DNA from: JBNJGT01 sp964473285
GTDB taxonomy: Archaea > Nanobdellota > Nanobdellia > Woesearchaeales > JACJVW01
Length of the DNA: 16,599 nt
Reading direction: 5' to 3'
Assembly (NCBI GenBank): GCA_964473285.1
Contig: CAYYOI010000033.1
Location: forward strand, 1 to 16,599
In this document: positions 5,955-13,509 of the stretch, one piece after another
How the letters are laid out: each line of letters starts with the position of its first letter
How positions within the stretch are numbered: the stretch's first letter is position 1
Program-made: the position numbers and the translations under genes
The notes under the pieces: generated by a model
The model's database searches: none
Told to the model about the DNA's origin: nothing
What the model saw: the letters and a program-made list of their open reading frames with translations, nothing else

Positions 5955-6767
5955 TCTATGAAGTACAATAACCATCAAGACCCCAACCACACCAATAAAG
6001 ATAACTCCCAGGGACAGGTCTATATTGGATATAAGAATCCTCACCGAACCTGCCATCAGCCCCACCAAAAAGAAAAGTGTCTGGTCATGGAACCTTTTCA
6101 GGAAATAAGAGATAATCCTTGACATTGATACAAGCGCAAGAATCCCCCCCGCAATAAACATCAGCACAACAGGAAACCTTATCTCATGGAGTGCTGTAAG
6201 CATGAAATCATATTGCCCAAGCATCAGAAGTACAAAAGATCCGCTCACCCCCGGAAGAAGCATCGCGCATACCGCAAGAAACCCGCTAAGAAAGATTATC
6301 CCAAGATTATGAGATGCTATCAGCCATTCAAGACTAGTCACAAAAAAGCCTGCTGCAAAGCCCGCAAGTCCGGCAGCAAAAGAATCCACATTACATTTTC
6401 TCTTGTAAGAGATTGTAACAATGGAACCTATTATCAGTCCTGAAAAAAAAGCAAACATCAGTGAAGGGAACCTCTCCATCAGAAAGGGGATAAAAAAAGA
6501 GCCTGCAATGATTGCTGCAAATATTCCACTTCCAAGCAGGATAAGAAAATATGGATCCATAGAGAAGAAAGATTTTTTTGCATCATGCAGGTATCTGCGC
6601 TTTTTTGTACGAAAATAAGATACAAGAGATATGATAAACCTCAGATTAATATTCCCAAGCGCCTTCATCAGTCTCTCATACACACCAAGGACAAGCGCCA
6701 TGGTCCCACCTGAGACTCCAGGGATTATATCAGAAAATCCCATGAGCAAACCTTTCAAGAATAGCAT
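5949..6767 (-). CDS. DUF368 family polyprenyl-phosphate transporter (PopT-like)
   Basis: 272 residues with about eight membrane helices. Two copies of the family hallmark show the internal repeat: DIIPGVSGGT near the N-terminus and LLPGVSGS in the second half, each at the start of a half-repeat with a re-entrant feel. DUF368 proteins have been shown in bacteria to return polyprenyl phosphate carriers across the membrane for reuse in envelope polymer and glycan synthesis. In an archaeon the substrate would be a dolichyl-type phosphate (inference). The frame extends to an ATG at 6785, but a TATA-like ATTTTTAAA at 6790-6798 lies about 27 nt before the ATG at 6767. That start also gives MLFLKGLLMGFSDIIPG, the usual family N-terminus. 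It follows the HAD gene closely and could be co-transcribed with it. Confidence 0.9.
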   Translation of the reverse strand: MLFLKGLLMGFSDIIPGVSGGTMALVLGVYERLMKALGNINLRFIISLVSYFRTKKRRYLHDAKKSFFSMDPYFLILLGSGIFAAIIAGSFFIPFLMERFPSLMFAFFSGLIIGSIVTISYKRKCNVDSFAAGLAGFAAGFFVTSLEWLIASHNLGIIFLSGFLAVCAMLLPGVSGSFVLLMLGQYDFMLTALHEIRFPVVLMFIAGGILALVSMSRIISYFLKRFHDQTLFFLVGLMAGSVRILISNIDLSLGVIFIGVVGVLMVIVLHRL

Positions 6768-6789
6768 GATTGAAACTATGCACATCTGA

Positions 6790-6798
6790 TTTAAAAAT
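6790..6798 (-). promoter_or_regulatory. TATA-like box of the DUF368 gene
   Basis: ATTTTTAAA on the minus strand is centred about 27 nt before the ATG at 6767. It lies in the short gap after the HAD stop (6801-6803) and supports the shorter DUF368 start. It could be chance in A/T-rich spacer. Confidence 0.4.
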
Positions 6799-6800
6799 AT

Positions 6801-7445
6801 TTAGAAAATATCAAGCAACTCTTCTATTGAATCAATCACATAGTCAGCCTCTGCCTCATCCTTATCAGAACCATAACGTGCAAAACAAGCCTTCATTCCA
6901 CACGCTCGGGCACCTGCAAGATCACGCTCAGGATTATCCCCTATCATGACACATTCACCAGGCAGCTTTTCCTTTATAAGAAGAAAAGGCTCTTTTCCTG
7001 GTTTGTAAACACCCGTATCCTCATGCGCAACCACAGGATCAAAGAAATTATCAAGCCCCATGTTGGTAAGCCTTATCCATGCTTTCAGTTTTGGCGCATC
7101 TGATAGTATTGCCAAGTTATATCCCCTTCTCTGCAATTCCCTCAATGTTGACGCCACCCTTGGATAAGGCCGAAGAAAAGCTGTTCTCACCCTCCTGTAA
7201 GCAACAATACCATAAGCAAGCATCCTGTAATCCATTTTCCCAACTTCATCAAGAAACTTCTGGAAGATAAGAGGGTCTTCCAACCCCTCCTCATGATACA
7301 AGGAATATAGCTTATCCAATGCCTCCTTTTTTCCCATTGAAAGCCCTGCATCGATCATCGCATCGATTGCAGCCTCGCATGAGAACCTCTTGAATCTCAT
7401 GAAATCAATAAGAGTATTGTCAAGATCAAAGATCAGCGAAGTCAT
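6801..7445 (-). CDS. HAD superfamily hydrolase, subfamily IA
   Basis: 214 residues. All four HAD motifs are present: FDLDNTL with nucleophile Asp7 and Asp9, Ser115 in AILSDAP, Lys148 in VYKPGKEP, and GDNPERD with Asp170 and Asp175. Residues 14-95 form the helical type-1 cap. The layout fits the archaeal subfamily-IA group of small phosphatases with unassigned substrates (TIGR02253-like). It would dephosphorylate a small cytosolic metabolite. The ATG at 7445 sits 24-25 nt after a TATA box, consistent with a leaderless mRNA. The gene is divergent from adk and lies just upstream of the DUF368 gene on the same strand. Confidence 0.88.
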   Translation of the reverse strand: MTSLIFDLDNTLIDFMRFKRFSCEAAIDAMIDAGLSMGKKEALDKLYSLYHEEGLEDPLIFQKFLDEVGKMDYRMLAYGIVAYRRVRTAFLRPYPRVASTLRELQRRGYNLAILSDAPKLKAWIRLTNMGLDNFFDPVVAHEDTGVYKPGKEPFLLIKEKLPGECVMIGDNPERDLAGARACGMKACFARYGSDKDEAEADYVIDSIEELLDIF

Positions 7446-7464
7446 ACTTTTTTTAAAGCAAACC

Positions 7465-7473
7465 TTATTTAAA
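7465..7473 (-). promoter_or_regulatory. TATA box of the HAD hydrolase gene
   Basis: TTTAAATAA on the minus strand, centred about 24 nt before the ATG at 7445. No Shine-Dalgarno is seen. Between this box and the adk box lies a 9-nt direct repeat (CGATAACAA at 7484-7492 and 7495-7503). Confidence 0.55.
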
Positions 7474-7527
7474 AAACTATTGGCGATAACAAGCCGATAA
7501 CAAATCTTTCAACAGAGAACCACAAAA

Positions 7528-7535
7528 TTTAATAA
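7528..7535 (+). promoter_or_regulatory. TATA box of the adenylate kinase gene
   Basis: TTTAATAA is centred about 26 nt before the ATG at 7558. No Shine-Dalgarno is present between them, so the mRNA is probably leaderless. Confidence 0.55.
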
Positions 7536-7557
7536 CAACTCTTCCAAAAAAAACTAT

Positions 7558-8193
7558 ATGAGACTCATCATGTTTGGTCCGCCAGGTGTCGGAAAAGGAA
7601 CTATCACTGAGATGATAAAAAAAGAGATGGACATAGCCCATATCTCCACAGGAGACCTTCTCAGAGAAGCTGTAAAGAACAAGACTGAATTAGGCCTTCA
7701 GGCAAAATCCTACATGGATGCAGGAGACCTTGTACCAGACAGTATAGTTCTCTCCCTTCTCAAGGAAAGGATCACCCAATGCAACGGATATATCCTGGAT
7801 GGTTTTCCCCGCGATATCGAACAGACTGAATCGCTTGAAAAAGAAGGCATAAAGATTGACAAGGTAATAGACCTTAAAGCTCCCGACCAGACAGTGATAG
7901 ATCGCATCGCTTCCCGCAGGATCTGCAGCAACTGCAAAGCAGTATACAACCTTCTTTTCATGAGGCCAAAACAAGAGAACAAGTGCGACCTCTGCCAGGG
8001 AGAACTCATACAAAGGGAAGACGATAAGCCTGAATCAGTAAAGCACAGGCTTGAAGTATACCACAAGAAGACCCAGCCTTTGATTGAGTTCTATAAGAAC
8101 AAAGGCCTTTTGATAGAGGTTGATGCATCACCTAATGATCCGGAATTAGTCTATTCAGAAGTCATCAAAGCCTTTAAGGCCTCTGTCGCATAA
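7558..8193 (+). CDS. adk: Adenylate kinase, bacterial-type long form with zinc LID
   Basis: 211 residues. The P-loop GPPGVGKGT (7-15) opens the protein. STGDLLRE (30-37) and LDGFPRD (80-86) are the AMP- and nucleotide-binding hallmarks. The long LID domain carries four cysteines in a zinc-knuckle arrangement (123, 126, 143, 146). The enzyme interconverts ATP plus AMP with two ADP in the cytosol. This is the monomeric Adk form found in bacteria and part of the euryarchaea and DPANN, not the separate archaeal AdkA family. The ATG is at the expected leaderless distance from the TATA box. The last 43 bp overlap the 3' end of the convergent truD gene, so both transcripts share complementary ends. 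Confidence 0.95.
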   Translation: MRLIMFGPPGVGKGTITEMIKKEMDIAHISTGDLLREAVKNKTELGLQAKSYMDAGDLVPDSIVLSLLKERITQCNGYILDGFPRDIEQTESLEKEGIKIDKVIDLKAPDQTVIDRIASRRICSNCKAVYNLLFMRPKQENKCDLCQGELIQREDDKPESVKHRLEVYHKKTQPLIEFYKNKGLLIEVDASPNDPELVYSEVIKAFKASVA

Positions 8194-9068
8194 GCTCCTT
8201 TTTCCAGCTTGAAAGACACTTCACAGGTCCCTTCAATGATCTCACCTATCTTCAGGTCATGGAATCTCTTGTAAAGATCACGTTCATCCCCCTCGCATGT
8301 AAGTGAAGGGATCTTTCTTACAATGAAATCACGCAGGTTTATCCCTTCCTTTTCCAGGATTGTTGAAACAATACCTGATAAGTAAGGATCAGATATCTCA
8401 GTATCAAAACCCAGCAAAGGGATCCTTTCATACTCCTTGCCATCCTCGACAACCTCCCTTGCAAGCCAATTCCAAAGTTTACTCTGGTAGCTATGAACAA
8501 ACAGCAGCAAAAGCTTTTCAGGCAAGGTCCTGAGAGCTCCGACATGGTCATTTGGACGCTTTCCAAGATGCTCCCTTATCTTTTCCTCATATTCCCCATG
8601 ACCGCTCAAAAGCAAGTTGCTGGCTTCTGAAAAATTCCCTTTTATCAATGCCTTTCCTATCTTCGCATTTGAATGACTGAATCTCTGCTCCCCGTAATAA
8701 TTGACAAACCTATCCTTGGGCACAATCTCTCTTATATCCCTGATAACTATCTCAAATGCATTACCCCATAGATCCCCTAATGTAAGAGGCCTGTCACGAT
8801 AACCTGCAAAACTCACCTTCAGGTCACGCTCTGAAAAATCCCTCCCTCTCAATACAGATATATACTGGCGTGTTACTGCATATTTATCCTTTATTCCTGC
8901 ATAGCCGATATGCTTTGTTTTTATCCTGAATGCACGGGCAACATGCTCAAGAGCCCGCATCGTGGTATAATTCCTCTTCTCCAACAGAAAATACATGTAC
9001 TTGCCCTTACCCAACTCATAATCAGGTATCTCTTCAACAACAAAATCTTCAGGATAGCACTTTATCAT
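8151..9068 (-). CDS. truD: TruD family tRNA pseudouridine synthase
   Basis: 305 residues. Hallmarks are FVVEEIP near the N-terminus, HIGYAGIKDKYAVTRQ with the catalytic Asp61, GNAFEIVIRDI, the FVNYYGEQRFS motif, and SYQSKLWN in the C-terminal half. TruD isomerises uridine 13 in tRNA in bacteria; archaeal and eukaryotic members (Pus7) act on tRNA and other sites. The protein is short for the family (E. coli about 350, many archaeal members longer), so the insertion domain is reduced. The frame is open to a TTG at 9107. The ATG at 9068 is preferred because it gives MIKCYPEDF directly before the conserved block and lies 26 nt from a TATA box; ATGs at 9074 and 9077 are alternatives. It is divergent from the tRNA-Arg gene. 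Confidence 0.92.
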   Translation of the reverse strand: MIKCYPEDFVVEEIPDYELGKGKYMYFLLEKRNYTTMRALEHVARAFRIKTKHIGYAGIKDKYAVTRQYISVLRGRDFSERDLKVSFAGYRDRPLTLGDLWGNAFEIVIRDIREIVPKDRFVNYYGEQRFSHSNAKIGKALIKGNFSEASNLLLSGHGEYEEKIREHLGKRPNDHVGALRTLPEKLLLLFVHSYQSKLWNWLAREVVEDGKEYERIPLLGFDTEISDPYLSGIVSTILEKEGINLRDFIVRKIPSLTCEGDERDLYKRFHDLKIGEIIEGTCEVSFKLEKGAYATEALKALMTSE

Positions 9069-9088
9069 ATACATCATGAGTAGCAAAA

Positions 9089-9099
9089 GATATTTAAAG
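9089..9099. promoter_or_regulatory. Shared, nearly symmetric TATA box for truD and tRNA-Arg
   Basis: GATATTTAAAGA contains the symmetric core TTTAAA, centred about 9094. The truD ATG is 26 nt away on the minus strand and the tRNA 5' end is 29 nt away on the plus strand. No other TATA-like box is available for either gene, so one element may drive both. Confidence 0.5.
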
Positions 9100-9122
9100 A
9101 TAATCAAAACCGCCTATTCTAT

Positions 9123-9197
9123 GGGCCAGTAGCATAGCCTGGATAATGCGACAGCCTCCTAAGCTGTAGATCGGGAGTTCGAATCTTCCCTGGCCCG
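9123..9197 (+). tRNA. tRNA-Arg (anticodon CCT)
   Basis: A full cloverleaf folds. The acceptor GGGCCAG pairs with CTGGCCC. The D-arm is GCAT...ATGC. The anticodon stem ACAGC/GCTGT encloses the loop CTCCTAA, with CCT at the anticodon positions. The T-arm has the loop TTCGAAT. The discriminator base is G at 9197 and the CCA end is not encoded. No intron is seen. It reads AGG codons. Confidence 0.95.
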
Positions 9198-9202
9198 TCA
9201 TA

Positions 9203-9211
9203 TTTTTATAT
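9203..9211 (+). promoter_or_regulatory. TATA-like box of the LPTD gene
   Basis: TTTTTATAT just after the tRNA is centred about 27 nt before the ATG at 9234. The T-rich part may also help end the tRNA transcript. No Shine-Dalgarno precedes the ATG. Confidence 0.5.
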
Positions 9212-9233
9212 GTGAACATTCTAAGGATTTATC

Positions 9234-10217
9234 ATGAATTTCAAGAGGATCAGTGTCCTGGTATGGCTCACCCTAGGTTTTATCCTCCTTTTCTCAATCA
9301 TCAAGAACACTGGTCCCTCCACGATATTCGCAGCATTTGTGAAAGCACAATGGATCTGGCTCCTCCCCTACCTTCTGACCTCTTTTTTCATAGTACTATG
9401 CCTTGTCACCAGGTGGTATCTTATCCTCTTCTCCCTTGGAAAAAGGATTGGTTTCATCAAACTCTTCTTCATATACACCAGTGGTTTTTCAATAGCCTAC
9501 CTCTCCCCTGTCCCCATAACCGGAGGCGAAGGTGCAAAAGCCTTTCTCCTGAACAAGAACAACATAGAATACAGGAAAGGGCTCACATCTGTTCTAATAG
9601 ACAAATCAATTGAAGCGACAATGAATGTCATCTTCTCCATAATAGGACTTATTTTTCTGATACTCCACCTTGCATTACCCCATAACACCATCCTTACTAT
9701 CACCCTTGGCACAATCATAGCGATAATGGCACTTGCTTTCTTCTACTACCGAAACCTCACCGAAAAACCCCTCCTTATGCCTGCATTCCGCACCCTAAGA
9801 TTCATAAATTCAAGATTTGTATACAGGCATGAATACAGCGTAAGAGAGATTGAAAAAAGAATCTCATTCTTTTTCCGGAAAAACAGGCTTGTCTTCATCC
9901 TTGCACTGACTGTAAGCTTTACAGCCTGGATCTTCATGTTCATAGAATACAAGCTGCTCCTGCTTACCTTCGGTTATAATGCTCCAATAAGCATCCTTTT
10001 CCTGGTCATAGCAGTAGTTGCAATTGTATATATAATACCTATCCCTGCAGCCCTTGGAGCGCTTGAAGGAGGACAGGTGACAATAACAAGGATGACCTAC
10101 ATGAACAGCGCAGATGCTGTTGCATTCAGTACAGTCCTGCGTTCCCGAGACCTTATAATAACATTTACAGGCCTCATCTACCTCTTCAACTACGGTATGA
10201 ATTTCATGAAAAAATGA
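9234..10217 (+). CDS. LPTD/UPF0104 family integral membrane protein (lysylphosphatidylglycerol synthase TM-region type)
   Basis: 327 residues, about seven or eight membrane helices. Family marks are SPVPITGGEGAKAFLL (about residues 92-107), the conserved Gly/Glu block between helices, and PAALGALEGGQV in the later part. The family includes the membrane half of bacterial MprF and haloarchaeal AglD-like proteins; members are proposed to move or flip lipid-linked substrates. The actual substrate cannot be read from sequence. It overlaps the next gene by 4 nt (ATGA), so the two are translationally coupled. That coupling, plus the DUF368 transporter nearby, suggests lipid-linked glycan handling (inference). 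Confidence 0.85.
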   Translation: MNFKRISVLVWLTLGFILLFSIIKNTGPSTIFAAFVKAQWIWLLPYLLTSFFIVLCLVTRWYLILFSLGKRIGFIKLFFIYTSGFSIAYLSPVPITGGEGAKAFLLNKNNIEYRKGLTSVLIDKSIEATMNVIFSIIGLIFLILHLALPHNTILTITLGTIIAIMALAFFYYRNLTEKPLLMPAFRTLRFINSRFVYRHEYSVREIEKRISFFFRKNRLVFILALTVSFTAWIFMFIEYKLLLLTFGYNAPISILFLVIAVVAIVYIIPIPAALGALEGGQVTITRMTYMNSADAVAFSTVLRSRDLIITFTGLIYLFNYGMNFMKK

Positions 10218-11299
10218 TAGAAAGATTAATAATAGCCCGTGAAGGGGCACGCATGGCAAAACGAAGCATCCAGGTAAGGATTAAAGGTTTTTCCAGGTAC
10301 CAGGGCAATGCCAAAGAGATCTGCAGAGAGATAATAAAGGATTGCTTTAACCAAAGGTACTTCCAGGTAAGTAACGGCCATTTCAAAAGTTTCTACATAA
10401 GGGATTTTTCCTGGTGCATCCAGCCTCTCCTGGATTTGGGTTTCGAAAAAGAAGTCTACTCCACCCTGGAATACTGCCTCTCCTGCTACGAACGACACAA
10501 CCGGGTATCCGTAGCAATATCAGATGTTCCCTTTGATTTCCCACGCTTTGCAGTCGATTCCTTGCCAAGCCTCATACACTGCCTCAAGGTTGCAGACGCC
10601 CGCTCTCTGCTTGAAAAGCACAAGGAATTCCTCATAGACCAGCTGAACCACTATTACCGCCAGGTCATAGACAAGTCTAACGGAATGGTCAAAAAAGGCC
10701 ATTTCTCTTCCATAAAAGACCACTACATCAGGAACAGTTGTTGCTATGACAATACCATGGTAGCAATGCTCTCAAAAGATCTCAATGAACTTTCCTTCTA
10801 CAACCCTGTTCGTGAATTCAGGTATGAGAAGCTTCTGGTTTTCACTTTTTGGAACGGCGAATATTTCAGGGACGAAGAAAGAAGCGATATAATCTCAGGC
10901 GATGCAAACATATTTCCCTTCTGGTCAGGGGTTATAACTGACAAGAAGATGCTCCATTCAGCACTTAAGACCCTTCAAAAGGAAGGACTTGAATCACCTT
11001 ATCCCCTGGCATACACCAAGAGAGATGCAGGAAATAAAATAAAAGCAAGCATCCTTGCGCCGGGTTACGAGGACGACAGCTTATGGATGCATATAGGGTC
11101 TCTCTTTTTACAGTTGATAAAAGAAGTCTCAAGAAAGGATTTCAACACTTACCTCAAAAGATACACAACCCTGATAGAAGAACATCAGACATTTCTGGAA
11201 GTTCTTGACAAAGAAGGCAAACCCTTCAAAAGACTCTTCTACATAACAGATGAAGCAATGCTTTGGGCAAGCATATACCTTAGCCTCTGCGAAAACTGA
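10214..11299 (+). CDS. Six-hairpin glycosidase-like protein
   Basis: 361 residues, soluble, without an export signal. Features recall the (alpha/alpha)6 barrels of amylo-alpha-1,6-glucosidase and GH15-like enzymes: FYIRDFSWCIQPLLDLGF (an R-D-x-x-W type motif, about 61-78), an internal NSCCYDNTMVAML helix, SGDANIFPFWSGV, and the late acidic EDDSLWMHIG segment. These could line a sugar-binding cleft; the catalytic acid/base pair cannot be assigned confidently. Archaeal homologues are, to my memory, hypothetical or glycosidase-like. The ATG at 10214 forms an ATGA overlap with the LPTD gene, so I prefer it, although an ATG at 10253 is possible. The 3' end overlaps the convergent beta-sandwich gene by 20 nt. 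Fold call moderate; function unknown. Confidence 0.6.
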   Translation: MIERLIIAREGARMAKRSIQVRIKGFSRYQGNAKEICREIIKDCFNQRYFQVSNGHFKSFYIRDFSWCIQPLLDLGFEKEVYSTLEYCLSCYERHNRVSVAISDVPFDFPRFAVDSLPSLIHCLKVADARSLLEKHKEFLIDQLNHYYRQVIDKSNGMVKKGHFSSIKDHYIRNSCCYDNTMVAMLSKDLNELSFYNPVREFRYEKLLVFTFWNGEYFRDEERSDIISGDANIFPFWSGVITDKKMLHSALKTLQKEGLESPYPLAYTKRDAGNKIKASILAPGYEDDSLWMHIGSLFLQLIKEVSRKDFNTYLKRYTTLIEEHQTFLEVLDKEGKPFKRLFYITDEAMLWASIYLSLCEN

Positions 11300-11693
11300 C
11301 ATGCAAAGTGCCTGTATAATTCCCATATGAGACTGTCTCCGGAACCTTTACAAACACACTTAGCTTCTTTGTTTCCTGTGGCTCAAGCATGAAATCATTC
11401 TCAGAAACTTTCATCCATCCAGCAACATCCCCCTCTACAGAAAAGTCCACGGTAACTGGATAAGCCTTGGGATTTGTAATATTAAGATATCTTTTCCCAC
11501 TGCTGCCTGGAGATACTGTACCAAACCACAATGCATCAGTTCCTGTATGCATCCCGATATAATCCGACACATGAACATGTATATCAAGTGTCTGTACATC
11601 TGCCTGATAAAAATGCGTATATCCAAAATACGTGGCAAGTATCACAAGGATACCCACTCCAAGTATAAAGCCCACCAGATGATATATTCTCAT
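11280..11693 (-). CDS. Small membrane-anchored beta-sandwich protein
   Basis: 137 residues. One hydrophobic helix (about 5-25) is followed by an extracellular beta-rich domain. That domain has an LWFGTVSPGSSGKRYLNITN edge strand, the MLEPQETKKLSVFVKVPE segment and a closing GNYTGTLHVSF, the pattern of an Ig-like or pilus-chaperone-like sandwich as in COG1470-type archaeal surface proteins. Two N-glycosylation sequons are visible (NIT, NYT). It begins 1 nt after the stop of the 365-residue surface protein, so it is the last gene of that operon. I do not recognise a characterised family; it may be a subunit or stabiliser of the upstream surface proteins. Confidence 0.7.
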   Translation of the reverse strand: MRIYHLVGFILGVGILVILATYFGYTHFYQADVQTLDIHVHVSDYIGMHTGTDALWFGTVSPGSSGKRYLNITNPKAYPVTVDFSVEGDVAGWMKVSENDFMLEPQETKKLSVFVKVPETVSYGNYTGTLHVSFRRG

Positions 11694-11694
11694 T

Positions 11695-12792
11695 CTATCT
11701 ATGCCTCATGAACCAGAACAGATTGAAAACAATCAAAAGCACTAGTGCACCTGCAAGAAGCACCACTATACTAGTTGTTGAAAGAGCCTGTTCCTCTTCA
11801 AGAGGCTTTTCAACTGAAAGGCTGTCTGTAACAACAGTCTTTTCTCCTCCATAATGAAGTGAGATCATTATCTCATGCATCCCTGGTTCTATTCCCTCAG
11901 TATCAAGATAATCTGAGATAGTAACCTCTTCCCATGCACCTATATCATGATTAGCAGTCTTGAACATCTTTTGTCCATCAACAAACACCACAGCATATAC
12001 ATCTTTTAGGTCATTGTTCCAGCCGCTTTCTATTGTGATAAAGAACTTGTTTATGTTTTCGCTCAGGACACTTTCAGTATAATTTATTATAGAGACCTCC
12101 AATGACCCTATCCTGAAATCATCCTGCAATTCAGTTGAATTCCCATCCCAGGACAAGTCAGCAAAAGCCTGGTAATCACCTACAGCCCACCCAGAGGTGT
12201 CAAAAGAACCGCTCAAAGTCACTTCATTCCCGCTTGAAAGAGAATCTGAATCACTCATGGTAGCAAGTACCGAACCCTCAGAATCCCTTATCTCTATTTC
12301 AGCGCTTATTCTATCAATATCCTGATGGCTCCAGCTTTCAGCAGTTATCTCAACCTGGCCAGTCTCATTTATGTTAAGGTCTGATGCCCTCATAGAAGAT
12401 TCAATACGCTTCTCTTCAAAATATACCTGTATTGGCACGGTCTTTTGCACGATAGCAGTTCCCCCCACATTCGCAGAATTCTCAGAGTCTCCTTTCGCAC
12501 TCACAACTAAAGATTGCATCCCTCCCTGCGAGATTGTTGCATTCTCAGGAAAAGAAATGATAAGGGAAAAGCTTTTTTTGTCAACATCCGTAATCCTTGC
12601 ATAAGGCCTCATATCAATATCTCCCAGGTATCCCTCCTTCAGGGAAAGACTAAAATCATCGTCACCAACAATCTCATAATCAATAGTGTAAGTTTTACCT
12701 GGCTCAAAAAGAATAGGCCCATCCAGAGGTTGAGTCGACAGACCAACTCCCATGACACAGGGAAGTAAAAGAAAAAGTAATAAGATCCTCAT
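11695..12792 (-). CDS. Exported type I membrane protein with beta-sandwich repeats
   Basis: 365 residues. A signal peptide covers about 1-17 (MRILLLFLLLPCVMGVG). An extracellular part of repeated beta-strand modules of CARDB/Ig type follows, with two similar late blocks: SGSFDTSGWAVGDYQAFADL and DYLDTEGIEPGMHEIMISLHYG. A C-terminal membrane helix (about 342-362) ends in FMRHR, so the C-terminus lies inside. Four sequons (NAT, NET, NST, NYT) suggest glycosylation. There is no LPXTG or artA-type signal. Its ATG overlaps the TGA of the upstream gene by 4 nt. It has the layout of an assembly, adhesion or anchoring partner for the pilin-like protein before it; no named family is recognised. Confidence 0.75.
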   Translation of the reverse strand: MRILLLFLLLPCVMGVGLSTQPLDGPILFEPGKTYTIDYEIVGDDDFSLSLKEGYLGDIDMRPYARITDVDKKSFSLIISFPENATISQGGMQSLVVSAKGDSENSANVGGTAIVQKTVPIQVYFEEKRIESSMRASDLNINETGQVEITAESWSHQDIDRISAEIEIRDSEGSVLATMSDSDSLSSGNEVTLSGSFDTSGWAVGDYQAFADLSWDGNSTELQDDFRIGSLEVSIINYTESVLSENINKFFITIESGWNNDLKDVYAVVFVDGQKMFKTANHDIGAWEEVTISDYLDTEGIEPGMHEIMISLHYGGEKTVVTDSLSVEKPLEEEQALSTTSIVVLLAGALVLLIVFNLFWFMRHR

Positions 12793-13499
12793 TGCGGACT
12801 TTCACCGATCACATAGATCGTTGCTGTGTTTGCCTGTTTTGGCGCATCATCCGGAATCTGCACACGAATCTCAAGCTCTACCTCATCCTCAGAGGAGCCA
12901 TAGAGGAAATCATAGTCTGTACCTGGTACTCCGCAAAGGTTAAGTGGAGTTCCCTGGGTAAGATTCTGCCATCCTGAGATAAAGCCACTGCTGCATGAAT
13001 CAGTAGTATCATCACTTCCTGGATGATCTGATTCAAAACCTGATACTGCCCGGAACTGGAATGATGCATTCGCATTGTTTCCAAACATCTCAGTCGCATT
13101 AGTGCTAGCGTTCAACTGAAGACTCATATTATAATTCCCATCATTCCTGAGCAAAAGCCCATCCTGATAATTAGTGGTATCATTCCACAGGTTGCCTGAA
13201 CCTGCTCCTTCACAGCATAATTCATCATGGGTACCATTGCTTACCATCTCACAATATGAGCATGTGTCAGAAACAAACCCTGAACCGAAATCAACTGTAT
13301 CATCTACAAAACTGATCTCAGTTATTTCAATAACCTCTACACTTGCCTGTCCTGTAGTATTGGAGGATCCGGCAAGACCTGATACACCTGTAAACCCAGG
13401 CTGTGTTAGCTTGTTAAGTGTAATGAGTGTTCCGCCTAAGGAAACCACTATCGCAGCCATCAGGAGAACCGCTATTGTTTTATTTGATATCTCTTCCAT
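12789..13499 (-). CDS. Pilin-like, sequon-rich surface protein with N-terminal anchor
   Basis: 236 residues. The N-terminus MEEISNKTIAVLLMAAIVV is a short charged lead followed by one hydrophobic helix, as in pilin-like anchored proteins. I see no clear class III cleavage site. The extracellular part is acidic and rich in Asn, Ser and Thr with about eight N-x-S/T sequons, and has six cysteines, four of them clustered at 80-95, that could form disulphides. A strong GAGGTG Shine-Dalgarno precedes the ATG, as expected for an internal operon gene. Proteins with this type of anchor are familiar from DPANN genomes but uncharacterised. It is probably a secreted structural or adhesive protein made together with the genes on either side. 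Confidence 0.75.
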   Translation of the reverse strand: MEEISNKTIAVLLMAAIVVSLGGTLITLNKLTQPGFTGVSGLAGSSNTTGQASVEVIEITEISFVDDTVDFGSGFVSDTCSYCEMVSNGTHDELCCEGAGSGNLWNDTTNYQDGLLLRNDGNYNMSLQLNASTNATEMFGNNANASFQFRAVSGFESDHPGSDDTTDSCSSGFISGWQNLTQGTPLNLCGVPGTDYDFLYGSSEDEVELEIRVQIPDDAPKQANTATIYVIGESPQ

Positions 13500-13509
13500 A
13501 AATCACACC

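Noticed and set aside
9069..9107. N-terminal extension of TruD to a TTG at 9107
   Set aside because: The added stretch is hydrophobic, absent from the family, and overlaps the promoter box.
9864..10259. 131-codon minus-strand frame under the LPTD gene
   Set aside because: It is antisense to a clear membrane protein gene and has no recognisable domain.
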